64,000 bases of DNA from Massilia mucilaginosa. Its GTDB lineage: Bacteria; Pseudomonadota; Gammaproteobacteria; Burkholderiales; Burkholderiaceae_D. The stretch covers positions 62,001-126,000 of the forward strand of contig NZ_WHJH01000004.1 of NCBI RefSeq assembly GCF_011682145.1, written 5' to 3'. Under the pieces are notes generated by a model. It was not told the origin of the DNA. It ran no database searches and was given only the letters and a program-made list of their open reading frames with translations. Shown here in pieces: positions 1-8,422 of this stretch. The translations under genes and the position numbers were made by a program. How positions within the stretch are numbered: position 1 is the first letter of the stretch; every line of letters begins with the position of its first letter.

Positions 1-3000
1 CGTCGTTTCAGCGGATGGTACGACACGCCATCGACCGTGAGCGTCAAGGTGACAGGAACCGACCTGAGCGGCAAATCCGCATCGGATGAGTTCGATATTG
101 TTGTCAGTCCCAATCTCAGCATCGAAGGCACGCCTGGCAATGATGTGTTGAATGGGGGACCCGCGAATGACCGGCTCGACGGATTGGGAGGCGACGATGA
201 ACTCGATGGCGGGCCTGGCTACGATGTTCTGCTCGGCGGCACCGGCAACGATACCTATTCGATCTACGACGAAAGCGACCTCATTTCCGAATACGAAGAC
301 GAGGGCACCGATACGGTTCGTACAACGCTGGCCAGTTACGCGCTGCCCGACAATGTCGAGAATGTTGTGCTCAGCGGCGAGGGCGAGGGCGCGGTCCTGA
401 CCGGCAACACGCTGAACAACCATTTGATTGCCGGTAATGGCATCCAGACGATTGATGGTGGCCTGGGCAAGGACACCATGGCTGGCGGCGCGGGTGACGA
501 CGTATACCTGGTCGACAACACACTCGATGTCGTCGTCGAACTGGCGGGGGACGGGGATGATCATGTCGATGCCAGCGCTACTTTCACCCTGCCAGCCAAT
601 GTGGAATCGCTGACCTTGACAGGCGAGGACAATATCGGTGCCACCGGCAACGCCGACAGCAACCTCATCGTCGGCAATGCGGGCAACAACCGTCTCGATG
701 GCGGCGCCGGCATGGACCGCCTGTTCGGAATGGCGGGCGACGATACCTATATCATCGACAGCATGAATGATGAGATCGAGGACGAAAGCGGCATCGATAC
801 CATCGAGCGCAGCTTTGATTCGCACTACTACCTGATGACGGAGATCGAAAACTTGACCCTGACCGGCAACGCGGTCATCGGTTATGGTAACGAGCTTGAT
901 AACGTCGTTACTGGAAACGGGCTTAATAACAATCTGAGTGGCTTCGCGGGAAATGACCGCCTCTTTGGCAAGGCCGGCAACGATACGCTGTTTGGCGGTG
1001 CCGGTAACGATCAGCTCGCGGGTGGCACGGGCAAAGATTACCTGAAGGGCGAGGCGGGCGATGATGTGTATTTATTCGAACGTGGCGACGGCAACGATCA
1101 GATTGATAACCTGGATGACATCAGCGCCGTCGACACATTACGCTTTGGCAAGGACATTACCGAGAGCGACATCAAAGTGGAGAAGAATAATGGCCGCCTG
1201 ATACTGACAATCAAGGGCACCACGGATTCAGTCTTTTTCGCTAATTATTTTTCCCCCGACGCAATCAATAATGGCGTGTCCGCGAATAATAAGATAGAAC
1301 GCATCGAGTTTGCGAACGGAATTACATGGAATCAGGCCAAGATTCAAAGTTTCATTGATAGCGCGGCAGCGAATAACCGGCCGGACGTCAAGTTGCCGGT
1401 ACCTGCTTTCACGGCCCAGGTTGGCAAGCCTTTCACCTATACAGTGGCCGCCGGGACGATTGTCGATCCCGACCCTGGCGACTCCGTTACGTACAGTATC
1501 CGTGCCGATAAGCTGCCTCTGCCGGCCTGGCTCAAATTCGATCCGGCGTCGCGCACGCTAGCGGGTACACCTGCGTTGGCCGATATTGGTACGACGCCAT
1601 TCCTCCTGATGGGCACCGATAATTATGGCCTGGCTATCGGAACCTATGTTTCGGTCGTGGTCAACCCCGCAAACCGCTCGCCCGTCCTGTCCAGCGCCCT
1701 TGCCGACCAGTCCAATGCGCTTGGCACCGCCTTCAGCTATGTGCTGCCGGCCGGCGCTTTCACCGATCCGGATGCAGGCACCGTGCTTTCCTACAGCGCC
1801 ACCTTGGCCGATGGAGCCGCATTGCCGACGTGGTTGTCGTTCAATGCCACTACCCGTACCTTCGGCGGCACGGCGGCCACGGCGGGAAAATTCAGCGTCA
1901 AGGTGAGCGCCAGGGATAGCGGGAATCTGAGCGCGAGCGATGTCTTCGACCTCACCGTCGGCTTGCAGAATCAGACACTGAGCGGTACCGCCAGCGCCGA
2001 TCAGTTGAACGCCGGTGCCGGTAACGATGTGCTCAATGGCATGGCAGGAAACGACGCGCTCAGCGGCGGCGCCGGCAACGACACGCTCGATGGCGGCGCG
2101 GGCACCGATACCATGACTGGCGGTGCGGGTGACGATACCTATATGGTTGAAGCAGGCGCCGACAAGATCATCGAGAGCGCCAGTGGCGGCACAGATGTTG
2201 TTCGTTCCACAGTGAGCTACATCCTGCCTGCGAATGTGGAAAACCTCACCTTGACTGGTACCGCGCTTGCCGATGCGACAGGCAATGAACTCAACAACGT
2301 CCTGGTCGGTAACGCGGCCAGCAACGTCCTCAACGGCATGGCCGGCATCGATACCATGACTGGCGGCGCTGGCGACGACGTGTACATCGTCGATAATATC
2401 TCCGACGTCGCGATCGAAGCGGCCAACGAAGGCAGCGATACGCTCAAGTCCATTTTCAACAGCACGTTGGCGGCCAATATCGAAGCGCTGTTCCTGACAG
2501 GCTCGGCCGGCGTCAGCGGCACGGGCAACACGCTCAACAACCTGCTTGTTGGCAACATCGCTGACAATGCGCTGAGCGGCGACGCCGGCAACGACCTGCT
2601 CCAGGGCGGCGCTGGTGACGATACGCTGACTGACACCGTGGGCAATAATCTGCTCAATGGCGGCGCCGGCGCCGACAAGCTCACCGGTGGGCTCGGCAAG
2701 GAGATGCTGATGGGCGGCGCCGGCAGCGACGTCATCGTGACGGGCGGGGGCGCCGATATCATCGCGTTCAACCGCGGCGATGGGCAGGATGTGGTCAATG
2801 CGAGTGCCGGCAAGGACGATACCGTTTCGCTGGGCAAGGGCGTGCTGTACGCGGATTTGCTGTTCAAGAAAACCGCGAACGACCTGATCCTCGTTACCGG
2901 AGCGTCCGAACAGATCACCTTCAAGGACTGGTATGCGGCGCCGGCCAATCGCAGCGTTGCCAATCTGCAGATGGTGATCGAAGGCGGCAGCGACTACAAC

Positions 3001-3327
3001 GCCACCTCGGCCAACAAGTTGAACAACAAGAAGGTGGAACAGTTCAACTTCGACGGACTGGTCGGCGCTTTCGATGCAGCCAGGACGGCAACGCCGGCCA
3101 TGACCAGCTGGGCATTGTCGACTTCCCTGCTCAATTTTTACCTGAGCGGAAGCGACACGGCGGCGATAGGCGGTGATCTTGCCTATCAATACGCCGGGAA
3201 TGGCAACCTGTCCTCGATGTCGATGTTGCCAGCCGGCGCATTGTTGTCGAGTCCTGCGTTCGGTGTCAGCGCGCAGCCCCTGCAGGCAGGTTCGGCATTA
3301 CGCGATTTGTCGCCGCAACTTGTCTGA
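1..3327 (+). CDS. RTX/cadherin-like repeat protein, 5'-truncated by the window edge
   Basis: The frame is open back to base 1, so the true start lies outside the window; the first in-frame start is a GTG at 37, giving at least 1096 residues counted from there. Several blocks of glycine-aspartate nonapeptides (GGxGxDxLxGG type, about residues 30-75, 140-440 and 650-930) are typical of calcium-binding RTX repeats. Two Ig/cadherin-like (dystroglycan-type) domains sit at about 447-547 and 548-647, and the first visible residues look like the end of another. After the last repeats comes a haemolysin-type calcium-binding related region and an uncleaved C-terminus ending in LSPQLV, as expected for type I secretion. 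I infer a secreted or surface adhesin-like protein. No enzymatic domain is visible in the part present. Confidence 0.88.
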   Translation, partial: RRFSGWYDTPSTVSVKVTGTDLSGKSASDEFDIVVSPNLSIEGTPGNDVLNGGPANDRLDGLGGDDELDGGPGYDVLLGGTGNDTYSIYDESDLISEYEDEGTDTVRTTLASYALPDNVENVVLSGEGEGAVLTGNTLNNHLIAGNGIQTIDGGLGKDTMAGGAGDDVYLVDNTLDVVVELAGDGDDHVDASATFTLPANVESLTLTGEDNIGATGNADSNLIVGNAGNNRLDGGAGMDRLFGMAGDDTYIIDSMNDEIEDESGIDTIERSFDSHYYLMTEIENLTLTGNAVIGYGNELDNVVTGNGLNNNLSGFAGNDRLFGKAGNDTLFGGAGNDQLAGGTGKDYLKGEAGDDVYLFERGDGNDQIDNLDDISAVDTLRFGKDITESDIKVEKNNGRLILTIKGTTDSVFFANYFSPDAINNGVSANNKIERIEFANGITWNQAKIQSFIDSAAANNRPDVKLPVPAFTAQVGKPFTYTVAAGTIVDPDPGDSVTYSIRADKLPLPAWLKFDPASRTLAGTPALADIGTTPFLLMGTDNYGLAIGTYVSVVVNPANRSPVLSSALADQSNALGTAFSYVLPAGAFTDPDAGTVLSYSATLADGAALPTWLSFNATTRTFGGTAATAGKFSVKVSARDSGNLSASDVFDLTVGLQNQTLSGTASADQLNAGAGNDVLNGMAGNDALSGGAGNDTLDGGAGTDTMTGGAGDDTYMVEAGADKIIESASGGTDVVRSTVSYILPANVENLTLTGTALADATGNELNNVLVGNAASNVLNGMAGIDTMTGGAGDDVYIVDNISDVAIEAANEGSDTLKSIFNSTLAANIEALFLTGSAGVSGTGNTLNNLLVGNIADNALSGDAGNDLLQGGAGDDTLTDTVGNNLLNGGAGADKLTGGLGKEMLMGGAGSDVIVTGGGADIIAFNRGDGQDVVNASAGKDDTVSLGKGVLYADLLFKKTANDLILVTGASEQITFKDWYAAPANRSVANLQMVIEGGSDYNATSANKLNNKKVEQFNFDGLVGAFDAARTATPAMTSWALSTSLLNFYLSGSDTAAIGGDLAYQYAGNGNLSSMSMLPAGALLSSPAFGVSAQPLQAGSALRDLSPQLV

Positions 3328-3340
3328 TTGAGTGACGTCC

Positions 3341-3366
3341 AGAAGCGGGCGAAAACCCGCTTCTTC
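3341..3366 (+). terminator. Hairpin after the RTX gene
   Basis: A perfect 9-bp stem (AGAAGCGGG / CCCGCTTCT) with loop CGAAAA lies 13 bases after the stop codon. The tail TTCCTC is only weakly T-rich, so it is a probable rather than certain intrinsic terminator. The remaining bases up to 3599 hold no gene that I recognise. Confidence 0.55.
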
Positions 3367-3599
3367 CTCGTGCAAGCCGTCCGTCTTACCTCGGGCGGCA
3401 TTTTTACACGAATGGATCCGCGAACGCACTGGTAAATAGTCCGGCAGGGTGCGGCGCGGCGCTGCGTTGATGTCAAGGACGCCATTTACCGCTTTCGTGC
3501 TGGGGTGCAGGGCAATGCGCACCGATTCTGGACGAATGGCAGCCCCTGGAACGATGATCGGCAAATTCGGCAGGGGAAACTAGTCAGAAGGATGCAGTA

Positions 3600-3911
3600 T
3601 CAGGTGGCAACATGAATGATCGGCTTGTGAAAGGCACCGATGACAATCACGTCGTCGATAATCTGGGCCGTCAGTCTGACCTCGCCGTCCAGCAGATCAA
3701 ATCCAATAATCGTATACGACCCGTCGAAAGATGCCTCATAGAAGTCGACAGAGGTCGCCTCTGCAAATTCGTGCCAGGGAGATTCTGTATGCGCTTTTAA
3801 TGCTCGCAACACGCGTCTGTAAAGCACGAGGTCATCGGCCATCAATTTGTTCAGCTGACGCGAAAATATCGAGCCAGATAGATCAAACCGGGCAAACGCG
3901 GGATAGGGCAT
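3600..3911 (-). CDS. Hypothetical protein, second gene of a toxin-antitoxin-like pair
   Basis: The gene encodes 103 residues from an ATG at 3911 that overlaps the stop of the upstream gene (TGATG), so the two are translationally coupled. It is mixed in character, with an Arg/Lys-rich helical N-terminal half and a C-terminal half of short predicted strands (SYTIIGFDLL, VRLTAQIIDDVIVIGAF) ending in HKPIIHVAT. This size, basic N-half and beta-rich C-half resemble ParE/RelE-class or related small toxins, but I cannot assign a family. The small charged protein encoded just upstream fits an antitoxin. The function is inferred from architecture only. Confidence 0.5.
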   Translation of the reverse strand: MPYPAFARFDLSGSIFSRQLNKLMADDLVLYRRVLRALKAHTESPWHEFAEATSVDFYEASFDGSYTIIGFDLLDGEVRLTAQIIDDVIVIGAFHKPIIHVAT

Positions 3912-4129
3912 CAAGAAGCATCTCTTGCTTCATCCAGAAGACGATCAAAGTCGTCTTTTGACATCGGCTGCGGGGGCGTTGTGCAAGCCCGTAAGGCATT
4001 TTCTTCAAGCGCGCGCAGAGTCAGCTCGCTGAACCCTGCGGATGCCAGCGGTGCAGGCGGAACGTCGTTGAGCGCTTTTTCACCATGTTGCTTAGTCAGT
4101 GTGACGGTTTTTTGTGATTTACGGACCAT
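3911..4129 (-). CDS. Small hypothetical protein, possible antitoxin
   Basis: The gene encodes 72 residues. I chose the ATG at 4129 because GGAGG sits 5 bases before it; the frame is open further upstream without a better ribosome site. The protein is hydrophilic, with a basic start (MVRKSQKTVTLTK) and an acidic helical end (SKDDFDRLLDEARDAS), a tail style common in small antitoxins that wrap a partner. It overlaps the next gene by one base, supporting a bicistronic module. No known DNA-binding motif is clear, so the antitoxin role is an inference. Confidence 0.5.
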   Translation of the reverse strand: MVRKSQKTVTLTKQHGEKALNDVPPAPLASAGFSELTLRALEENALRACTTPPQPMSKDDFDRLLDEARDAS

Positions 4130-4359
4130 GTCGTCCTCCATTGTCATGGCGACTTCCCGGCGTGGCAATCGAACAGCAGCACAGGCTTTCGCTGGTAAGC
4201 ATCAGCACGTCGGGCTTCTATCCTTACCGAATTCTCTACATCGTGGGTACATACTATCATGTCCCTGCGCGTGCGCGCATCGAAGCGCGCCCTCAACCAC
4301 GGGGAAAGCCGTCACTTTCGCCAGCTCCATGCTCGGCCTCATACAAAATTCCCAATGAC
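4130..4359. other. Intergenic stretch with no recognised gene
   Basis: This lies between the divergent toxin-antitoxin-like pair and the ahpC control region. Short open frames are present but none has a convincing ribosome site or family similarity. It presumably holds the minus-strand promoter of the small pair. Confidence 0.4.
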
Positions 4360-4437
4360 CCTCATTAATACAAACAATGAGGTGTCCGGCCTATCTTGTC
4401 GTATCATAGAAACCAATGAGAGCTTCTCATTCGATAG
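4360..4437 (+). promoter_or_regulatory. ahpC upstream region with repeated AATGAGR half-sites
   Basis: Two inverted repeats share the half-site AATGAGR: CCTCATT-N9-AATGAGG (4360-4382) and AATGAGA-GCT-TCTCATT (4415-4431). ATAG tetrads occur at 4406 and 4434. The position just before ahpC suggests a peroxide-responsive control site, but the classic OxyR pattern of four ATAG/CTAT tetrads at 11-base intervals does not fit. Confidence 0.4.
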
Positions 4438-4474
4438 TTTTTCTTAACCCACAAAACCACGCACGAGGATATCT

Positions 4475-5038
4475 ATGTCGCTGATCAATACGCAAGTTCC
4501 AGAGTTCAAAACCCAAGCTTTCCACAACGGCAAATTTGTTGAAGTCTCGAACGAGTCGATGAAGGGCAAGTGGTCGGTCGTGATTTTCATGCCTGCCGCG
4601 TTCACCTTCAACTGCCCGACCGAAGTCGAAGATGCAGCCCAGAACTACGCCGAGTTCCAGAAAGCCAACGCGGAAGTGTACATCGTCACCACCGACACCC
4701 ACTTCTCGCACAAAGTCTGGCACGAGACCTCGCCTGCCGTCGGCCAGGCCCAGTTCCCGCTGGTTGGCGATCCAACCCACAAACTGACCCGCGCCTTCGG
4801 CGTGCACATCGAAGAAGAAGGCCTGGCGCTGCGCGGCACCTTCATCATCAACCCGGAAGGCGTCATCAAGACCCTGGAAATCCATGACAACGCCATCGCC
4901 CGCGACGTCAAGGAAACCCTGCGCAAGCTCAAAGCTGCCCAGTTCGTCGCCGCCAACCCAGGCCAGGTTTGCCCAGCCAAGTGGAACGAAGGCGCAAAAA
5001 CCCTGACCCCATCGCTGGACCTGGTCGGCAAGATCTAA
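4475..5038 (+). CDS. ahpC: Alkyl hydroperoxide reductase peroxiredoxin AhpC
   Basis: This 187-residue typical 2-Cys peroxiredoxin matches the family length exactly. The peroxidatic cysteine is C47 in the FTFNCPTE motif and the resolving cysteine is C166 in GQVCPAKW. It reduces hydrogen peroxide and organic hydroperoxides in the cytoplasm and is recycled by AhpF, encoded next. The start follows an ACGAGGA ribosome site. Codon use is biased to preferred codons, as expected for an abundant protein. A strong hairpin separates it from ahpF, which would let ahpC be made in excess of ahpF. Confidence 0.97.
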   Translation: MSLINTQVPEFKTQAFHNGKFVEVSNESMKGKWSVVIFMPAAFTFNCPTEVEDAAQNYAEFQKANAEVYIVTTDTHFSHKVWHETSPAVGQAQFPLVGDPTHKLTRAFGVHIEEEGLALRGTFIINPEGVIKTLEIHDNAIARDVKETLRKLKAAQFVAANPGQVCPAKWNEGAKTLTPSLDLVGKI

Positions 5039-5097
5039 GTAGTCATGCACTAGCAACACCCCGGGGAGGGCGCGGCGCCTTGCGCTGCCTTCCCCGC

Positions 5098-5129
5098 ACC
5101 GGGAACCAGCCCGACGGTTCCCGGTCTTA
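5098..5129 (+). terminator. Hairpin between ahpC and ahpF
   Basis: A perfect 10-bp stem (ACCGGGAACC / GGTTCCCGGT) with an 8-base loop is followed by CTTAATT. It could be a partial terminator or a 3' stabiliser of the ahpC message. It lies only 30 bases before ahpF and lacks a strong T-run, so read-through is likely. Confidence 0.55.
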
Positions 5130-5158
5130 ATTCAAGGCACTTTCTTACGGATATCAAC

Positions 5159-6760
5159 ATGCTTGACGCCACCTTAAAAACCCAGTTGCAAGGCTATTTG
5201 CAAAACCTGCGCGCGCCGATTCGTCTGATCGCCACGCTCGACGACAGCGACAAAAGTGCCGAACTGCGTGAACTGCTGGCCGAGATCAGCAGCCTGTCCG
5301 ATAAAGTCAGTGTTGACGAGTCGGGCACCGACAGCCGCAAGCCCTCATTCGTGATCGCCCGCGAAGGCGAAACCCACGGCGTGCGCTTCGCCGCGATTCC
5401 GCTCGGCCATGAATTCACCTCGCTGGTGCTGGCCTTGCTGTGGACCGGCGGCCATCCGCCCAAAGTGGAACCCGACGTCATCGACGCCATCAAGGCGCTC
5501 GACGAATCGATGGATTTTGACGTGTACATGTCCCTGTCCTGCCACAATTGCCCCGACGTGGTGCAGGCAGCGACCCTGATGGCGGTGTTCAATCCGAAGA
5601 TCCGCACCGTGATCATCGACGGCGGCATGTATCCGGCCGAAGTCGAGGCGCGCCAGGTGATGGCGGTGCCGATGGTCTTCAAGAACGACACCATGTTTAC
5701 GTCCGGTCATATGACCGTGGAAGAACTGGTCGCCAAGCTCGACGTGAATTCGGCTGACCGTGAAGCGAAGAAACTCAATCAAAAATCCGCCTACGACATG
5801 CTGATCGTCGGCGGCGGCCCGGCCGGCGCGGCAGCGGCGGTGTATGCGGCCCGCAAAGGCATCCGTGTCGGCGTGGCGGCGGAGCGCTTCGGCGGCCAGG
5901 TCAACGACACCATGGCCATCGAGAACTATATCTCGGTGCTGGAAACCGACGGGCCCAAATTCGCCGCCGCCCTTGAGGCGCAGGTTCGTCATTACGAAGT
6001 CGATATCATGAACCTGCAGCGGGCCGAGCGCATCGTTCCCGCGGCCACGCCGGGCGGCCTGGTCGAGGTGCACATGGAAAACGGCGGCGTGCTCAAGGCG
6101 CGCAGCGTGATCGTCTCGACCGGCGCGCGCTGGAGGAATGTCAACGTGCCCGGCGAAGCCGAGTACAAGAACAAGGGCGTGGCGTATTGCCCGCATTGCG
6201 ATGGTCCATTGTTCAAAGGCAAGCGCGTGGCCGTGATTGGCGGCGGCAACTCGGGCGTGGAAGCGGCGATCGACCTGGCCGGCATCGTCCAGCACGTTAC
6301 CCTGGTCGAGTTTGCCGATGCGCTGAAAGCCGACGCGGTGCTGGTCAACAAGCTCAAAAGCCTGTCGAACGTGACCATTCACGTCAATGCGCAGACCACC
6401 GAGATTACCGGTGATGGCCAGAAGGTCAATGGCCTCGGCTACAAGGATCGTGCGACCGGTGCCGAGCATCACGTGGCGCTGGAAGGCGTGTTCGTGCAAA
6501 TCGGCCTGGTGCCGAATACCGAGTTCCTGAAAGGGACTTTGGAGCTGAGCAAGTACGGCGAGATTGTCGTCGACGCCAAATGCCACACTAGCCTGCCCGG
6601 CGTGTTTGCCGCCGGCGACGTGACCACGGTGCCGTACAAGCAGATCGTGGTCGCTGCGGGCGAAGGATCGAAAGCGGCACTGTCCGCCTTCGATTACCTG
6701 ATTCGCCAGCCAGTGGTGACTGATGTTGCCAAGGAAGAGGAAGTGGCGGAAGCGGCCTGA
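5159..6760 (+). CDS. ahpF: Alkyl hydroperoxide reductase subunit F
   Basis: This 533-residue flavoprotein disulfide reductase passes electrons from NAD(P)H to AhpC. It shows the expected order: an N-terminal double thioredoxin-like domain with CHNC at 128-131, an FAD-binding [10 protein letters not shown] motif near 218, the thioredoxin-reductase-type redox centre CPHC at 344-347, an NAD(P)H-binding [10 protein letters not shown] just after it, and a C-terminal FAD motif ([10 protein letters not shown]). Length agrees with the family (about 520). It is co-directional with ahpC, 120 bases downstream, and ends before a strong bidirectional terminator. Confidence 0.97.
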   Translation: MLDATLKTQLQGYLQNLRAPIRLIATLDDSDKSAELRELLAEISSLSDKVSVDESGTDSRKPSFVIAREGETHGVRFAAIPLGHEFTSLVLALLWTGGHPPKVEPDVIDAIKALDESMDFDVYMSLSCHNCPDVVQAATLMAVFNPKIRTVIIDGGMYPAEVEARQVMAVPMVFKNDTMFTSGHMTVEELVAKLDVNSADREAKKLNQKSAYDMLIVGGGPAGAAAAVYAARKGIRVGVAAERFGGQVNDTMAIENYISVLETDGPKFAAALEAQVRHYEVDIMNLQRAERIVPAATPGGLVEVHMENGGVLKARSVIVSTGARWRNVNVPGEAEYKNKGVAYCPHCDGPLFKGKRVAVIGGGNSGVEAAIDLAGIVQHVTLVEFADALKADAVLVNKLKSLSNVTIHVNAQTTEITGDGQKVNGLGYKDRATGAEHHVALEGVFVQIGLVPNTEFLKGTLELSKYGEIVVDAKCHTSLPGVFAAGDVTTVPYKQIVVAAGEGSKAALSAFDYLIRQPVVTDVAKEEEVAEAA

Positions 6761-6784
6761 TTTCCGGTTTGCATCGCTGTCCCG

Positions 6785-6816
6785 CAAAAACGCCCGGTGT
6801 CGACCGGGCGTTTTTG
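6785..6816. terminator. Bidirectional intrinsic terminator
   Basis: A perfect 14-bp stem (CAAAAACGCCCGGT and its complement) surrounds a GTCG loop, with A-run and T-run on either side. It serves both ahpF (plus strand) and the convergent aldehyde dehydrogenase gene (minus strand). Confidence 0.93.
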
Positions 6817-6825
6817 TTTGCATGC

Positions 6826-8256
6826 TTACACGCCGCAGTAAGCAGTCTTGACGGTGGTAAAGAACTCGGCCGCGTACGTGCCCTGTTCGCGCGAGCCGTA
6901 GCTCGACCCTTTGCGCCCGCCAAACGGCACGTGGTAGTCGACGCCCGCAGTCGGCACATTGACCATCACCATGCCCGCTTCGGCGTGGCGCTTGAAGTGG
7001 GTCGCATGCTTGAGCGAGGTGGTGACGATGCCGCTGGCCAGGCCGAACTCGGTATCGTTGGCCATGGCTAATGCGTGCTCGTAGCTGTCGGCAGGAATGA
7101 CCATGCCGACCGGGCCGAAGATTTCTTCGCGGCTGATGCGCATGTCGTTGCTGCATTCGGTAAACAGGGCCGGTCGCAGGAAGAAGCCCGGCGTGGCGCA
7201 CTCGACCCGTTCGCCGCCGAAGGCCAGGGTGGCGCCTTCTTCGCGGCCGATACCGATGTATGCCATATCCTGGTCGAGCTGGCTCTGGTCGACCACCGGG
7301 CCGATGTCGATGCCGGCGCCGAGCGCGTCGCCAACCGTCAGGGCAGCCAGTTTTTCTTTCATGGCGGCTACAAAGGCCGGGTAGATGCCCTTTTCGACGA
7401 TCAGGCGGCTCGACGCCGTGCAGCGCTGGCCGGTCGAGAAGAACGAGCCCTGCACCGCGCAGTTGACGGCGGTGGCGAGGTCGGCATCGTTGAGCACGAT
7501 CAGCGGATTCTTGCCGCCCATCTCGATCTGCACCTTGGCCATGCGTCCGATGGCGGCGGACGCCACCTTGGCGCCGGTCGCGGCCGAGCCGGTGAAGCTG
7601 ATCGCGTTGACGCGGCGGTCATGCAGGAAGGCCTGGCCGACCACGCTGCCGCGGCCCATCACCAGGTTGAACACGCCCGGCGGCAGGCCGGCGCGGCTGA
7701 TGATTTCGGTCAAGGCCCAGACGCTGGCCGGCACCAGCTCGGCCGGCTTGATCAGCACGCAGTTGCCGTAGGCCAGCGCCGGTGCGATTTTCCAGGATGG
7801 AATGGCGATCGGGAAATTCCACGGTGCGATGATGCCGACCACGCCGACCGGCTCGCGCGTGACTTCCACGTCGAGGTTGGGACGCACGGACGGCAGCTTG
7901 TCGCCGCGCAGGCGCAGGCATTCCTGGGCGAAGAATTTGAAGATGGCGCCGGCGCGGGCGACTTCGCCGATGCCTTCGGGACGGGTCTTGCCTTCCTCGC
8001 GCGAGAGCAGGGTGCCGAGCTCTTCTTTGCGGGCCAGGATTTCGCTGCCGATCTTGTCGAGCGCGTCCGCGCGCAGCTGGATGTTGGACAGCGCCCAGCC
8101 CGGTGCGGCGGCAGCGGCGGCGGCAATCGCCAGCTCGGTTTGCTGCGCGTCGGCCTGGGCGTAGTGACCGATGATGTCGTTCGTGTTCGATGGGTTGATG
8201 TTGGCGGAAGACGAAGCGCCGTCGACCCAGGCGCCGTTGATATAGTTCTGTTTCAT
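6826..8256 (-). CDS. NAD(P)+-dependent aldehyde dehydrogenase, possible 2-oxoglutarate-semialdehyde dehydrogenase
   Basis: This 476-residue protein is a complete aldehyde dehydrogenase: PWNFP in the cofactor domain, FTGSAATG, the general base glutamate in EMGGKNPL and the catalytic cysteine C279 in GQRCTAS. It resembles the short ALDH group that includes 2,5-dioxopentanoate (2-oxoglutarate semialdehyde) dehydrogenases of sugar-acid pathways, but substrate cannot be fixed from sequence alone. It follows a TonB receptor gene on the same strand with a 166-base gap. That receptor carries the arabinose-type operator, so co-transcription would make this a second semialdehyde dehydrogenase of the pathway. 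A different ALDH is encoded inside the main arabinose operon. Confidence 0.85.
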   Translation of the reverse strand: MKQNYINGAWVDGASSSANINPSNTNDIIGHYAQADAQQTELAIAAAAAAAPGWALSNIQLRADALDKIGSEILARKEELGTLLSREEGKTRPEGIGEVARAGAIFKFFAQECLRLRGDKLPSVRPNLDVEVTREPVGVVGIIAPWNFPIAIPSWKIAPALAYGNCVLIKPAELVPASVWALTEIISRAGLPPGVFNLVMGRGSVVGQAFLHDRRVNAISFTGSAATGAKVASAAIGRMAKVQIEMGGKNPLIVLNDADLATAVNCAVQGSFFSTGQRCTASSRLIVEKGIYPAFVAAMKEKLAALTVGDALGAGIDIGPVVDQSQLDQDMAYIGIGREEGATLAFGGERVECATPGFFLRPALFTECSNDMRISREEIFGPVGMVIPADSYEHALAMANDTEFGLASGIVTTSLKHATHFKRHAEAGMVMVNVPTAGVDYHVPFGGRKGSSYGSREQGTYAAEFFTTVKTAYCGV

Positions 8257-8422
8257 GGAAGCTTTCTACGTGGCTCGCAAGGGCTCGCGATGCGTGTTTA
8301 TCAAAAAACAAGAGCTTACCATTGCGGGCGCAATGCTGCCGGCGGGAGGGCGCCGATCAGGGGGTGTTGTGCCGATTGCGGCGCTTATCGCGAGCGCCGG
8401 CAACCGGCCTTCATCAAATGGA

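Noticed and set aside
3298-3564. Minus-strand gene of about 88 codons next to the RTX gene
   Set aside because: It overlaps the end of the RTX gene and its terminator hairpin, and its product resembles nothing known to me.
4391-4442. Canonical OxyR site before ahpC
   Set aside because: Starting from the ATAG at 4406, the next expected tetrads at 11-base steps read TGAG, CATT and TTTT, so the pattern fails.
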